A stretch of 64,000 bases of DNA, from assembly GCA_027382625.1 (NCBI GenBank), contig JAJKFJ010022070.1:186001-250000 (forward strand). The letters run 5' to 3'. The notes below the pieces were generated by a model that was given only the letters and a program-made list of their open reading frames with translations, searched no databases and was not told the DNA's origin. Positions 23,401-34,731 of this stretch are shown here, piece after piece (within the stretch, counting starts at the first letter, position 1; each line of letters begins with the position of its first letter). Position numbers and translations under genes: made by a program. The stretch comes from Tetmemena sp. SeJ-2015 (Eukaryota > Ciliophora > Spirotrichea > Sporadotrichida > Oxytrichidae).

Positions 23401-24183
23401 TCATAGTTCATAAAATAAATATCCTTATTTAAGTAGTCTTAAAGAAGGGAGTAATTAAAAAGGTATAATCACAAAGCTGGAGTTCATTCAGAAGAGAAAG
23501 TCTCCTGTTTTGCAGGAAGCAGACTAAAAGAAAAGAGCCATGAGGGAGAAAAGATAAATAGAGATGAGTTTAAGAAGGCTCTGATCAACTCGATTAGTTT
23601 TAGGAAGGCGTTTAAAATGAAATAAATTAGAACTACTCTTATAAATATTAGCTGCATTCATTCTTAGATGTAAAATATTTATTATCTTTATAGTCAACCA
23701 GTTATACTCTAGAATGAAATAAGCGAGAAGGAAGAGCAAATTCAATTATAAAATTAGAGTACTTATTTTAAGATGAAATTCTTTACAAATCAAAGTAACA
23801 GCAACATCTAAAACCCACCAGAGCAGAGTCAAATTTCTCATTAACTTAACTCGACTAGTGAACAGAATTTACTACCATCTCCCACCGTCTAGAATAATTG
23901 CCATGATCGGCCCGCCTAGAGTCAGTACATGAATCTAAGTTTTAAGCCAAGATCAAGCAATTAATCCTCGCTTCTTCAACAGACATTGACAGACGAAAAA
24001 TAAAGCACTTCAAATATGGCAAGCACAAACATGATGCGCAAAGTTTAGCAAAGTATATAAAAGGAGTAAGAGAAGCACCCAACCTCTAGCTCTGATCACA
24101 AAGGAAAGATAATTTCTTTTACTAAAATATTTTTATCAATAATTTTTAAAGCAAGTTCTGCTAACTGCGCAAAAATAATCTGA
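20438..24183 (+). CDS. CLC-family chloride channel/transporter, IES-rich
   Basis: Starts MQKIDLNHLDVRPKSTHGH. After removal of candidate IESs the family landmarks appear in order: GSGVPEMKAVLAG (motif 1), GLSMGRQGAFVH (motif 2), FGAPIGAVVFAMELTSTYY, PNGIFAPVFSLGAGIGKLYG (motif 3), VVGAAAIGGTVTKTVST. Two C-terminal CBS-like regions follow, around 22810-22970 and 23340-23470. At least eleven short direct-repeat-bounded interruptions break the frame; ordinary introns occur too (about 20656-20751 and 22961-23000). The usual gating glutamate of GKEGP is Gln (CAG) and the proline is Ala. One TGA in frame near 22311 is unexplained. The tail beyond about 23560 is a Ser/Gln/Asn-rich disordered region ending at TGA 24181-24183, and it may belong to a second gene. 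Confidence 0.8.
21159..21226 (+). other. candidate IES, pointer GATC
   Basis: GATC at 21159-21162 and 21223-21226, period 64 nt. Excision joins YGCW to ICFIQIGIYFNSVQ and leads in frame into the CLC motif-1 exon. Confidence 0.5.
21435..21499 (+). other. two adjacent candidate IESs, pointers CACTT and AGG
   Basis: CACTT (21435-21439, 21464-21468) and AGG (21471-21473, 21497-21499). Removing both gives GLVAALAGLSMGRQGAF, the uninterrupted CLC motif-2 helix. The retained coding piece between them would be only a few bases, so the exact parsing is uncertain. CTTGCAGGAGTG at 21466-21477 also repeats coding sequence near 21361. Confidence 0.5.
21583..21625 (+). other. candidate IES, pointer TAATT
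   Basis: TAATT at 21583-21587 and 21621-21625, period 38 nt. Excision joins SLPKSSKGII to YFKDIGENYSLRLQM in frame. Confidence 0.7.
22028..22051 (+). other. candidate 17-bp IES, pointer AATATTC
   Basis: A 7-bp direct repeat at 22028-22034 and 22045-22051. Excision of 17 nt yields RLKNIQSLESLYFQQ and carries the frame to VVAIIVKSLF. Confidence 0.75.
22380..22429 (+). other. candidate IES in CLC motif 3, pointer TATATTC
   Basis: TATATTC at 22380-22386 and 22423-22429, period 43 nt. Excision regenerates PNGIFAPVFSLGAG, the family-invariant GxFxP selectivity motif, from a frameshifted sequence. Confidence 0.9.
22521..22551 (+). other. candidate IES, pointer AATCT
   Basis: AATCT at 22521-22525 and 22547-22551, period 26 nt. 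Excision gives EYASIQLIQSEALYAVVGAA in frame. Confidence 0.75.
22647..22664 (+). other. candidate 14-bp IES, pointer AATA
   Basis: AATA at 22647-22650 and 22661-22664, period 14 nt. Excision gives FEMINQILMGQVDQVIVPVM in frame. Confidence 0.6.
23070..23107 (+). other. candidate IES, pointer ATCTAAT
   Basis: ATCTAAT at 23070-23076 and 23101-23107, period 31 nt. Excision joins FKAVADL to MSHGAKRDIDQYLYA and corrects a frameshift in the CBS region. Confidence 0.85.
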
Positions 24184-25135
24184 TTACAGCACTCCTTCAA
24201 ACCATAAAAATCAGAGCTTGAAGTTTGATGGTGGCAATAAATTTTCTGTTCCTTAAGGATCAGAATATTTATACAAAACTCCAGCCAATTAGTCTTCAGC
24301 CTCTACCCTCTTCAGCTCTAATATTTCTAACAAGAGTTTTCAAATCAGTTAAATGAGAGACTAGTTTTCCTCTCTTTGCACAAAAGAACAACAGAAAAAG
24401 GAGTAGACTACACCTTTTGCAACTCCATCTGCTTGGAACCCAGTTTTCTAAGCGAGGAATACTCAACCAACAAACTCTTTTAAACAGCTTCAAAAGAGAA
24501 GCTCAGTTTTCAAAAATGCAAATAGGAGTATCAGTAAACTCAAATAATTACAATTTAATTTCTTTGCTGAAAAAAACTCTGGGGGAATTGCACGCTATTT
24601 AAGATCTTCTTTTAAAATATTTTTTTTGGAGATTCTTTTTGAGGATATGAGTGCTATTCAGGATAGAGCTTTAGCTACAAGTACTGCTTTATCAGATGCT
24701 TCTCGCTTTCAGTAAATTTTTTGTAGATAGACTACATTTTAAGAATAAAGGAGGATGCTCGGTATTCTTCAAACTACAAGTAACTCTGAAGATTGCTTTG
24801 AAGATGAAAAAGACTACATTCTTAAATTATTCTCTTTAATATAATTATCAAACATCAACTCCAAACAAGATGAGTTTAGAAATTGCTTTATTTTTGCAAA
24901 GAGTCTAACTTAGGATAAAAAATTTCTAAATTTCTCTGAGCCTCATGCAAAAAGTAGAGAAGATTTTGAGAGTTCATTTGAATCTCAAGAATAAGAAGAA
25001 GAGTTAATCTAAAACTAACTAGATCAGCAGTTTATTATTTATTTAAAAGGATTTGGATTATTTTTAAACAAAAAGTTAGCCTATCTTTCATCAGTTAAAC
25101 TCTAAATTATATAGCTATGAATTACATGAAAACGA
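24184..25135 (+). CDS. unassigned Ser/Gln-rich coding region
   Basis: One long frame with UAR as Gln from about 24192 to TGA 25132-25134, with MSAIQDRALATSTALSD from ATG 24647. The first half is rich in Ser, Asn and Gln; the second half has EDCFEDEKDYILKLFSLI. An interruption at about 24148-24190 separates it from the CLC tail, so it may be the C-terminal extension of that gene or a separate gene. No domain is recognised. Confidence 0.45.
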
Positions 25136-25539
25136 TACTAAGTTGAAATGATGAATTTTGTTGGGTAAGATAGAGGAAGGTTTGATTACTTATTCATTTC
25201 TTTAATTTAAACCTCCTCGATACAATTTTAAATAAATAATTTTTTCCTTCACTAACTATTCATTTTTACTATTTTTTACAATAAGATATGAAACATTAAA
25301 AGAGTGAATGTAAAATTCCATCTATAAGTGGTAACGAGGGTTAAATTTGTTTATTCCTCTGATCTTTCTTAATATGCACAAATTTTGAAACGATATATGA
25401 TTCTTAAATTATATAAATTATAGGCCTCTTAATTTTGAGAGATTTCATTTGCCTCTAATCTTTTTTCCCCAAAATAGATAAAATTATTTGATAATTCAAT
25501 AAATTTTCAAACTATAATAAACAATTGAAACTTCAGTAT

Positions 25540-26845
25540 TTTATGTTTATCTATCAAGACTCCGATGTCTTCAAAAATAATTCTGATATTGGTGCTAAAA
25601 TGACTCACCAAAGAGTATTTTGCAAAACCCTAGACAAACTAGTTTTTCAAATAGGAATCTTAAGATTAAAATTATCATTCACTTCATCAGGAGAATGCGA
25701 ATGAAGAAAATGATATCTCCATGGATTCGCTTGATTTGGAGAGTTTATAGCATGCAGACTCACAGCAGATAGATTCTTCATAAATCTAAAAGAAGTAGTT
25801 TGCTGAGTAAGGTGTTTCAAGGGAGAAATCTTCTTCTTTTCCTCAAATAATCTAAAATTTAAAAATATTTAGCATTAAAATCTTGGAAGGATCGATTCCT
25901 CAACTATGGGAATCCTTTTCTATCAACATGGATGATTAATTTCAATAAATTATAGAGATTTTATCCCAAAAGAAATGTATGATATGGAATTGTCTTCAAA
26001 CAATAACCAAAAATCCTCGCGTCAGAATATATCCTAAAGGGATTAAATATCTTCTTTATCCTATATTGTTAGACAAAATATCATTTTAGTTTAGCAAAAC
26101 TTTGGAAGTACTTTCAACTGTCATAAACATTTGAGCGGAGTCGAAAATGGCTAAAGAAGCACCTAATCTACCTCAACCATATCTTCTGTAGCTTGATTTA
26201 ATTTGAATATTAAAGTCTTTATTTATAGTAGCTGAAGGTGGAGATAAGGTGAGGAAGTTGAAAGAGTTGCTCAAAAAAAGTTCTGAAAGTGAGTCCTTAG
26301 ATTCGGAATCGTTGAGTAGAAGCAGTAGCTATCAGCAGCAAGAGTGGGAGACACTCAAGATCAAGAACAAACAAATCGATGAATACTATCGTCTCATGGA
26401 CCTGCGTCATCAAGCACAATAATCATGGACAAATAACTAAGGGAGATAAGTTTATTTAATAAAAAACTTCATTTATAAAGATAGACTCAAAGCAAGTTTC
26501 AGCAAGCAAGGAGAATCAATCAGGGTCAAGGATGAAATTTAATGTAAGGTTTTGAGAGTTAAAATTAAGGATTAAGTGAGGATTATAAATAACAGGCTGA
26601 AAGTATTGATTTGCAGAAGATTCACTAGAGGCTACAGAACAGCTAATTGTTAAATCAATGCTCAGCAGGATCGACTTCAAATAATTAATTTCGGGGGGAA
26701 AGTGGAACACTGAGACGAAGTCTAATGTAGTCGGGATAAACATAAGACTCTGACGATTTATGGATCACTACCAAGCAAAGGTAGAAGAGGAGAAAGCTCA
26801 TTGAATACTACAACAATATAGATTCTCTCTTCTAGCGGAATCAAT
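25540..26845 (+). CDS. unassigned protein
   Basis: Several coding-looking segments. The clearest is at about 26230-26723 (VAEGGDKVRKLKELLKKSSE, then QQEWETLKIKNKQIDEYYRL), followed by a basic stretch. An upstream segment near 25690-25800 is acidic and Gln-rich. Frames change several times, so introns or IESs are present and the model is only approximate. No family is recognised. About 300 bp upstream (25135-25540) is AT-rich and shows nothing clear. Confidence 0.4.
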
Positions 26846-26953
26846 AAAACTGAGTAATACTCTCAATTCTTCTTTTTCATTAGTTTGAATAAGGTTGAGG
26901 AGAGTCGAGTGCAGAACTCGAAGCATTTAAAGGGATTATACATTTTTCTATAC

Positions 26954-29900
26954 TCATATTTTGAATAACTAAACTTCGAAGCATTATAAACAGGAGCTAT
27001 CTCTATTTTATTTTTCAATTTGATAAAATTATTTGCCTTTTGAAGATGATTGCTTTGCTGAATCTCCCATAGTAGCTTTAACTATCTTTCCAGTTCCTGG
27101 AGAAGATGGCCTTGGATTTTAAGAACTTGGACGAGCATTTTTATTCTCAGCCATCATCAATCCGTGAGGCCCATTCTCATTTAATAAAACAAAGTGAAAA
27201 TTTTGTTAGCTACTGTTAGTTTCATTAGTGAAGCTCCCCTTTAAAATTGGCTTAGAACTGTTTGGTCTTTAGTTAGGACCGCCCATACCTCCAGCTCCTC
27301 CAAGCTTCACTATTTAAGACTAGTTTATTTGCAGAGGGCCTTGTGATCCCATCTATCCGTTGCTAGGAGCGTTATTATCGAGAGCATTTTAGGTAGCTCT
27401 GATCGGACCGTTTCCTCTAAAGGAGTTCAACTTCACTCCACCAGAGGTCAAACCGCTAGCTTATTTTGAAGACCCAGATAGTTGACCTGCTCTGGCGCTT
27501 CCAAAGCCTGTTGTTTTCAGTCCATGAGATATCTGTTGAGCATTAAAAATAATGCCAATCCTTATAATCAAATTAAAATTGTAGCACCATATTATAATAT
27601 AACCAAGTCTGTTTTGCTAAGATTACTTAATTTGTTATTGAAGTTATTAGTACATGCTTTGAGCTCCTACATTTTGACCCTAAGAGCTGCCAGTGTTATT
27701 CCCAGATATTTAATATCTATTATACTATACTTAGTTGGAGAGATTAGGACCTGATTAGCCTTAGAGCTAGTTAGATTGTGTAATAGGAGATTCACCTCTC
27801 TTCTTCTTCAAGCTTATTGAACCACTAAGATCAAAGCGAAATGAAAAACTTTAAACAAATTCAGATTGCTTGCTGAGGGTTGCTTTCCATTTCCATTAGA
27901 GTTAGCTTACTGGAAGTTATGAATCCTCTACCCTTGAGGAAAATTGTCAGAGTTTATCATTTAAGTGTTGTTTTAACTTGAAGAGCTCTAGTTTTGGTAT
28001 TGCGAGGAGTTATTGACAGGTGTAATATTGTTTAGTCCGAGAGGATCCGCATCCCCTACAATATTTTAGGCAGGTCTTGCTGAGCCACTTCTTTGTTTCT
28101 AGATGCCTACTACTGATATTCCATTAGTGCTTTAAAGATTTTAAGGAGGATTTTGATTAGAGCCTTGGTTGAACTTAGAGCTAAGTTAGACCTACTGTGG
28201 ATTAAAAGTTTGCTATACAGGTGCTTAGATCATTTGAATTCCTGGTTAGTTTTGAGTGGCTGAGTTTTGTAGTTAACCTCTTTGAGGGTAAGTTTAGGCA
28301 GCTGGATTACTTTTCGTGACTACTTGTGTCAAACCAGTTCCTTGAGATTATCTGAGCTGATTGTTCAAGCCATTAAGTGGAGGCTGCTATTGCTCTAACT
28401 ACAACTAACCTTCATTCAAAAGATTGCTAGGGTTACCAGAGAAAGCTCTGGAATTGTTCAAGCTCGAAGAAGGAGCACTCTACAGTTTTGAGGTGTTGCT
28501 AATTAGGTCGACAGGAGGCTGTATGTAAAAGTTGTTTATGTTATTGTTATTAATGATGTTGGTTACATTTGGTTAAACTTATTGAAGCTATGTTGAAGTG
28601 CTTACCTGTGTTTAGTGAGGGCCTACTGTAGTATTGCTCCCAAATTAAAACCAAATTTCATAATTAAGAAGAAATAGCAAATTGCTACTATGCAAGCTAA
28701 TGAATTTTTCTTTGCTCTTCCAAATTCTTGCGCATGATTTCAGCACTAATCTGAGTAACTGGCTGATTTTATTGAGACAGACCTTGATTTCTAATGTTCT
28801 ATCTTTGGATTACGCTTAGCTATGGCTGCTAATTCATCTAGGCTTGATCTTAAATCAGAAGTTAGCTTGGATTGACAATTTAAGCATTTGTGTATCTTTA
28901 AGGTTAGGACTAGATATTAGATTATGCGCCTGCTGCCCCATTATTGGATTAAGAGAGATTATTACTAAAGTTTGACTGGTTAGCTATATTATGAATTGCA
29001 TTATATCTATTATCAAGTCGTTCAATATTGGTGCTAGGATTCATTTGAGGAACTGACATTTAAGAATGAGACTAATTTGGCTAGTTCTGATTTTAATTGA
29101 GAGTTGCAGCAAGATTGTTGATTGACTTTAGCTAGAGAGATTGTCTATTGTTGTTTTGTTGTTATTGATGGTGTAAGATCTCATTGTTGAGCTCAGATAA
29201 ATCCTCAGAATGGACACTATCATCTATTTTGGGATGAAAATTTGGTGCTGCTAGTTATTACCTGCCAATTACCTAAGAAGTTGGTGGCGCTCTGTTATCA
29301 AAAGATCCTCCTCCTGGCTGATATTGATTGCTTTAAGCAGTACTTAAATGAGGATTTGCAGAGTTAGCCTAGCGCTAGCTTCCTCCTTGACTGGATTACT
29401 GATTAGACTGCTGACTTATTTGTTACTATAACTATTACGATAGTCTCAGGGGATTTTATTGCTAGTTGTTGAGGCTTTGCTACTATTATTGTAAATGATT
29501 TACAGCTAGCTGTTAGCTGTTATGAATATGTGCAGGGGGTGGATTAGCGCCAATAGGAGCAGCTGTGTGAGATAAATTTTTGCCCATAGTCTCATTATTG
29601 AGGTAGTAAATCGAAGGGAAGTGTTTCATCACCTAATTTTGGCAAATAGGAAATTTGATTGAGGATTTTAAGTCTTACGGATTTCTCAACCTATGTATAG
29701 TGATATCTTCAATAACCTCTTTCAAGCACAAATCTTGCATTGGATCTCCCTCTTAACCCAAGAGCTCTCGACCTTGAGTAAATTCATCAATCCATCTTAA
29801 CCTCTGATACATATATTAAGCTCAAAGAGATGAATCTTTTGTACAATAATTGATCTGATTAGGATTAATTGAGTCAATGAGAAGTGCGGGGTTGAACTAA

Positions 29901-30204
29901 GCTATAGGACCCATCTATGCGTTGAGGAAAGTATTTCTTAAGAGAAGCTCTTCACTTTCTAGGAAGCAATTTTCTTGTGAGATTTCAGTCCATTTTTAAG
30001 TTTTGGGTCCGTTACCAGATTTATGAAGACGAGATTCATATGCACTAAGTTAGTGAATAAATGTGGCTCTGATCTCTAAATCAGGTCTTCGTGAGTTTAA
30101 GAATTCAAGTGTTGAACATATAGAAGTAATAAAATAAGCAATTTAAGAGTGTCTTGAGGAGCGACCATTTGTATTTTCGCATCAGGTAAGCAGCTATCAC
30201 ACAT
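26954..30204 (-). CDS. large Q/N/P-rich protein with conserved-looking N-terminal domain
   Basis: Starts at ATG 30204 (MCDSCLPDAKIQMVAPQ) and ends near TGA 26954-26956 after SSPGTGKIVKATMGD. The first ~220 residues look folded (EFLNSRRPDLEIRATFIHQL; LRWIDEFTQGRELLGQ; CLKEVIEDITIHRLRNP). The rest is mostly Gln/Asn/Pro/Gly low complexity, typical of RNA-binding or transcriptional scaffolds. A 33-nt segment between CTT repeats near 30110-30145 must be removed to join the first two pieces. One TGA interrupts the frame near 29836 (SSL, stop, AQYMYQ). A decayed copy of its 5' end lies at 30635-30925. The family is not recognised. Confidence 0.55.
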
Positions 30205-30471
30205 GAAGATCTGCTTTACCCTCTTACAGAGTGATATTTAAAGTAATTGGGGGGGGGCCTTTCCTCGACAGTAAAATTTTATAATGAAAAAAAGTAAGTA
30301 AAAATATGTTTATAGGATAATTTTCGCTCCTTAATCTGATTCTTCCAATTATAGAGGCCTATTCGGACATCTGAGGCCTCAAATTTTAATCTTAATTCAG
30401 TCAGCTTGAGGTCAGCTGCACCTAAATATAATCTATATTTTTAGCTATTTTTTCGCTATTGTAAAATAAAT

Positions 30472-30634
30472 TTAAAGCGCTGTTTTGAAATAGTGCAATA
30501 TTTTTACATGACAAAAATTTAAATTCATGAAAAAGGGGCTAATGTTTCAATTTTTCAGCTCTACTTCTTTGTGCTTATAGCTGAAGCATATTATGCTTTA
30601 AAAAATATTGCACTATTTCAAAACAGCGCTTTAA
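30472..30634. repeat. perfect 34-bp inverted repeat (foldback element, 163 bp)
   Basis: 30472-30505 and 30601-30634 are exact reverse complements (34/34), separated by 95 bp of AT-rich loop. It has no open frame. It could be a MITE-like foldback element or a stem-loop RNA. Its right end abuts the decayed gene copy. Confidence 0.9.
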
Positions 30635-30925
30635 GAGAAGCTCTTCATTTCTAGGAAAAATTTTCTTATGAGATCTCAGTCCATTTTTATTTTAGGCCGT
30701 TACCAGATTTATGAAGACGAGATTCAAGCACTAATTAGTGAATAATTGTGGCTCGATTCTAAATCAGGTCGTCTTGAGTTTGAAGAATTCATGTTCATAT
30801 ATATTGAAATAATTAATACTATATAAGCAATTTAATTCTTCACCATTTGTTTTTCATTATAAAGTATTTACTGTCGATGAAGACGCTTTCATCCCTCTTA
30901 CAGAGTGATATTTAATGTAATTAAT
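30635..30925 (-). pseudogene. decayed copy of the 5' end of the Q/N-rich gene
   Basis: This stretch aligns with 29939-30245 at roughly 80% or better with many small deletions. Shared blocks include TTAAGAGAAGCTCTTC, CCGTTACCAGATTTATGAAG and CTCTTACAGAGTGATATTTAA. The indels destroy the frame. It starts exactly at the inner edge of the right inverted repeat and is in the same orientation as the intact gene. Confidence 0.85.
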
Positions 30926-30932
30926 GAAAAAA

Positions 30933-31554
30933 GTGAACTAACACACTCTCAGCTTTTTGGAGTGCTCCATCTATGAAGTCGAAAATTTTATTGGTGGTCT
31001 CATCTTGAGCGTCAAATAGGATCTAGTTTTCTTAGTCAAGCCAGAAAAATGTTAGGTAAACCACTCCAATTGACTCCCAGTGGTTTGGCACTTGTTTACC
31101 TGCACAGTTTACTACATGCGTCACTTTATTTGCCACCACGAATTCTAAATCCTAAACACACCATATTAAACTTCATCCTTAGTCGTAATCTTCAAAAGAT
31201 AAACAGATTTAATTAAATTAATTATTAGATAGTATAATCATTCGTAGGTGGCTAATTATTAATCACTTAATAGCTTAGAAAATGGGACCACTAAGAAAAT
31301 AAAAAGGCAACCGAAAAAGTTTAGCAAACTTACTTGTGCTGCAAACTCGTCTCCGATAAAAAGAGCATCTTTAATTTTGATAGCTCCTATCATATCTTCT
31401 TCCATCATGGGAGGAGGACCACTGTTTCACAACAATAATAATTAAATAGAAGCTAGTTGCTTTATTGTGAGTGGTTGGATGTGAGTTAGGATGGGTTGAA
31501 CTAGTTAGTGGTGGGGGCGTGTTATTGTTGCTGCTGCTATAGCGACATAGCCAT
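30933..31554 (-). CDS. dual-specificity phosphatase, N-terminal half
   Basis: Starts MAMSLQQQQQQQHAPTTNQ. After a frame break at about 31428-31460 (34 nt between GTT repeats, plus strand) it continues GPPPMMEEDMIGAIKIKD and ALFIGDEFAAQ. A GT-AG intron (about 31158-31335) follows, then DLEFVVANKVTHVVNCAGK and IFDFIDGALQKAESVLVH. This is the ordinary order of a DSP fold (IGD..A.d...., ThVvNca, VLVHC). Coding stops exactly at VLVH, where the HCxxGxSR signature should follow. The catalytic loop is absent here. A candidate C-terminal half lies on the opposite strand at 31580. Confidence 0.75.
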
Positions 31555-31579
31555 TATTTTATTACTTTTAATAATTAAG

Positions 31580-32000
31580 AATCTCAAAACTGCAACTGCC
31601 TTTGTATTTGACTATATGCAATACCATCGCAATTTAATTCATCACGAAATATTCTAAACAATATTTCGAGAGTACAAAAGGCAAACCAAGACTTAGAAGT
31701 GCTAGTCCTGCGGGCTCTAATGCAAATAACAATTCGTAAACAAGTAATGCAGGTGCTCAAAACAACAATTCCTCTGGAACTGCTTTCTTTTTAAATTTTC
31801 ATCTATATTAAGAGAGTTTTTAACATTCTTGAGTAAAAATGTAGCCAAGATATCAGCTGTAGCCAGTAACACTGCCAAGTAAATAGCCTCATCACTTGGA
31901 GGCAGACTCTAAGGAGTGATAGGTACCGCCCCAGGTGGAGCCAGCAAGCACGTTCCCTAACTTTATATGCGTGGTTATTCTCCTTCTAAGCCCAAGTGGA
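31580..32000 (+). CDS. possible C-terminal half of the phosphatase, inverted
   Basis: KTATAFVFDYMQYHRNLIHH resembles the helix following the DSP active site (SRSxTxVxxYLM). The plus strand then reads GKPRLRSASPAGSNANNN and AKISAVASNTAKQIASS, a disordered tail. Two frame changes imply interruptions. If it belongs to the phosphatase at 30933-31554, it lies inverted and upstream of that gene's start. The active-site Cys segment is seen in neither half. An unrelated low-complexity gene is the alternative. Confidence 0.35.
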
Positions 32001-32351
32001 AGAATATAATATAACTTTTTAGAATTGAGAGAGTGAGTGTGGCATAATTTTATTTCAAATTTTCCATTAAGGAACCGATGAGTTTTTGAGATTACATTTC
32101 TCACAAAACTTCGCTTAATATACTTAAATTATACAACCTTGAGATCACTAGGTCTTTATTTTCACTATAAAATAATTTTTCGATTACTTCAATAAGCTAA
32201 GTGTAAATTAGTAAGTTTGCTAATTGGATGTCTTAAAGTTAAAAATTTAGAATAATTTACCAAATCAATTATTAACTATCAAAAAACCATAATTAGGTAT
32301 TTTTATTCAGACTATTGTTTATTTGTTGGATAGTAATAGAACTATCTCAAA

Positions 32352-33233
32352 ATGGAAAGCACCGACAAGGATAACACTACAGCCCAAACTCAAGAAGAAG
32401 AAGTCGATATCATCGATTTCTCTCAGGCTGAAAAGACTATAGCAAAATTTTAAGTTTATCAACATAGAATTCTATGATAACTATCTAGAGTTAATTTATT
32501 ATTATTATTTATTCTTTAAAAAAGGGGTTTAAGAAAACCAAAAAGAAGAAGACCAAGAAGTCAAAGACTGCTAATGCCGCACAAGAAGCGGCCACTGAAG
32601 ACTAGTCAGACAGTAAGAATTTCATTCAGAAAACTTGCTATTTATTTTTGAAAGCGAGATTCTGATTCCTGAATTTATTACCTCTTTTTCAGTGTCTTTA
32701 AATAATTCATTATAGAAAAGGTTAGTCTACTTAACACAGAAGGCCACCTAGAGTACAACTATCAGGATATGCTAGATCGCATTTCAAAGCTCCTTAAGGA
32801 CAAGAATCCTCAACTTGCTGAGTCCTCTAAGAGCAAGAAGAATGAAGATCCCCATGTAGTGAGACTCGGTACAACCAAGACTGCTTGGATTAACTTCGAC
32901 TCTTGCGTGCAAGCTATGGAGCGCAAGCACGAGCACGTTCTGAGTTACATCGCTACTGAGTTGGGAGTGGAGTGCGTGCTCTCTCAAGAGAACAACCTCA
33001 TCATTCAGAGTAATGTTATGGCTAAGAAAGTTGAAGGTCTCTATAAGCGCTATATGGAGCAGTATGTGCGTTGCGGCAACTGCAGAGGCTACTCTACTAA
33101 ACTCGAGAGAGACCCCTCCACACGTCTCTATGTACTCGAATGCAAGCAGTGTGGAGCTACTCGCTCAACCGCAGCAATCAAGGCTGGTTTCCAAGCAGTC
33201 AGAAGAGGAGAAAGAGCCAGAGCAAGGCAGTGA
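32352..33233 (+). CDS. EIF2S2: translation initiation factor eIF2 subunit beta
   Basis: Complete gene of three exons with introns at 32454-32524 and 32613-32715. The N-terminus MESTDKDNTTAQTQEEEVD is followed by one lysine-rich box (KKTKKKKTKKSK), shorter than the three boxes of animals. The core has KTAWINFDSCVQAMERKHEH and KKVEGLYKRYMEQYVRC. The zinc finger CGNCRGYSTKLERDPSTRLY continues to ECKQCGATRST, with four Cys ligands. The protein ends RGERARARQ before TGA 33231-33233. It binds eIF2 gamma and initiator tRNA and contacts eIF5/eIF2B through the lysine box. Codon use in exon 3 is GC-rich, as for a highly expressed gene. Confidence 0.97.
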
Positions 33234-33523
33234 GCTACCTTTATAATTAACCCCACTCAAGCTTCAATAAATTTGCTAAAATTTAAGTTTTCTCAAAATT
33301 CTTGTTGTAATATTAATCAATGATTGATAAGAGTAATATATAGTGGAAAGGAGGATTTAGTTAAGTGATAAAATGGTAGCTTGAACATTATAGTGTAAAT
33401 ACCAAAATGAAAGAGTATTTCCGTTCTTATTAAATATTTAATCACCGATCAGCCTAAATTTAGTGAGGGAGCTTTTAATAAGGCCTTGCTAAATAATCTA
33501 AATATGGAAATTGGTTGAGAGTG

Positions 33524-34456
33524 TCAGAGCTTGTTTAGAATCTCAAGCTTGGCTTTAATAGACTCGACCAAGAGATCATTAACTTGCTGGCTATCATCCA
33601 TCCAGAGCGAAGATTCGCCCACTCCATAAGACATTGGATTCCTTTCATATTTATTCAGTTGCTCTAGTCTCTTAGCTCTTTCCTCTAACTTCAGTGACTC
33701 TTGTTTTATCTTATCTAACTTCTCTCTAGTATCAAGTCTATCGCTGCTTATGATAGAAAATAATAGCTAAATTTGGTGATTTTTATAGATGATTCTATTC
33801 CACTTTCTATTAACGTTTAATAAATTGGTATATTCACCACTAGGCCCATGCAACTGATTTTCTTAATTTTCCATTTTGAGTTTTGAAGCTTCCTCTTTCT
33901 ATCTCTTTCTAGCAATCTTTGCCTTTACTTCACTAAGATAGTCTTTATACTGTGGCTTTGGGCCGGAGTATTCATCTTTTCTGGCCAAGTCAAGTCTATG
34001 ATGCTTGTTAGCCTATTTATTCGCTTTTGTCGTCTTTGGGAAGGGACTTTTCTTAAGGGGAGATTCTGAAATACTTATTTAAAGTAGAGCCTCTGGTGAG
34101 GACTCACCCTCTCTTCTATTTTATTTATTGCGCTTGAGAGCGCTAGTTGACTAAGAGACGTTGTCATTATAAACTTAATTCGAAGACTCGGAATATCTGA
34201 GAGCTGAAGGATTTTGGAAGTTGTCACCAGAGCGTTAATTAGCGAGGCCTTTCACTCTATTATCAATTAGAAGGGTGTCTTCGTTGCCTGAAAATATCTT
34301 TTGAGACTTTCTAGATTTTGTAGGGATTGGAGGTAGCTTCGACTACTAGTAGGTCTGTTTAAAAATAGATAGTGAAGTTGTTGCTTGTTGGGCTGCTGGA
34401 CTGACTTAGCCATTTTAAGCTCATTACTCTCAAACTCTGGATCTTCCTCATCCATG
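33524..34456 (-). CDS. unassigned coiled-coil protein
   Basis: Starts MDEEDPEFESNELKMAK. Continues in other frames through SKLPPIPTKSRKSQKIF, ARKDEYSGPKPQYKDYLSEV and IARKRQKEEASKLKMENQ. Ends SSLWMDDSQQVNDLLVES then AKLEILNKL at TGA 33524-33526. It is basic, with a probable coiled coil near the end (EKLDKIKQESLKLEERAKRL). Frame changes near 34350 and 33780 require interruptions. The family is not recognised; the tail resembles microtubule-associated coiled coils in composition only. Confidence 0.55.
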
Positions 34457-34731
34457 CGTACATTATTATTATAGAATTTGATTTATTGTTAGCTGCGGGA
34501 GTGGCCTCTTCTGTGCTTAGTGCTCCAGGCTCCCATTTTTGGAGAGCCTTTCATATTTAGCATAAAAATAAACTCACTTAAATGTATTAGCGGCTTAGAT
34601 GGTGTTCGGGCTTGGTTCAAATTCAAATTTCTGGCAATCTAACTTTTATCCCTATAGTTTACATTAAATAGATTATTATTTAAACTATAATTTAATAAAA
34701 GTTCATACTGAACCCACTCTCATTAACTCCA

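Noticed and set aside
30248..30260. Run of eight to nine Gs as a regulatory G-quadruplex
   Set aside because: A single homopolymer without spaced G-tracts; may be a sequencing artefact.
32454..32524. TTTAAG repeats flanking the first eIF2 beta interruption as an IES
   Set aside because: The two copies are in different codon phases, so excision breaks the frame. The GT-AG intron keeps it.
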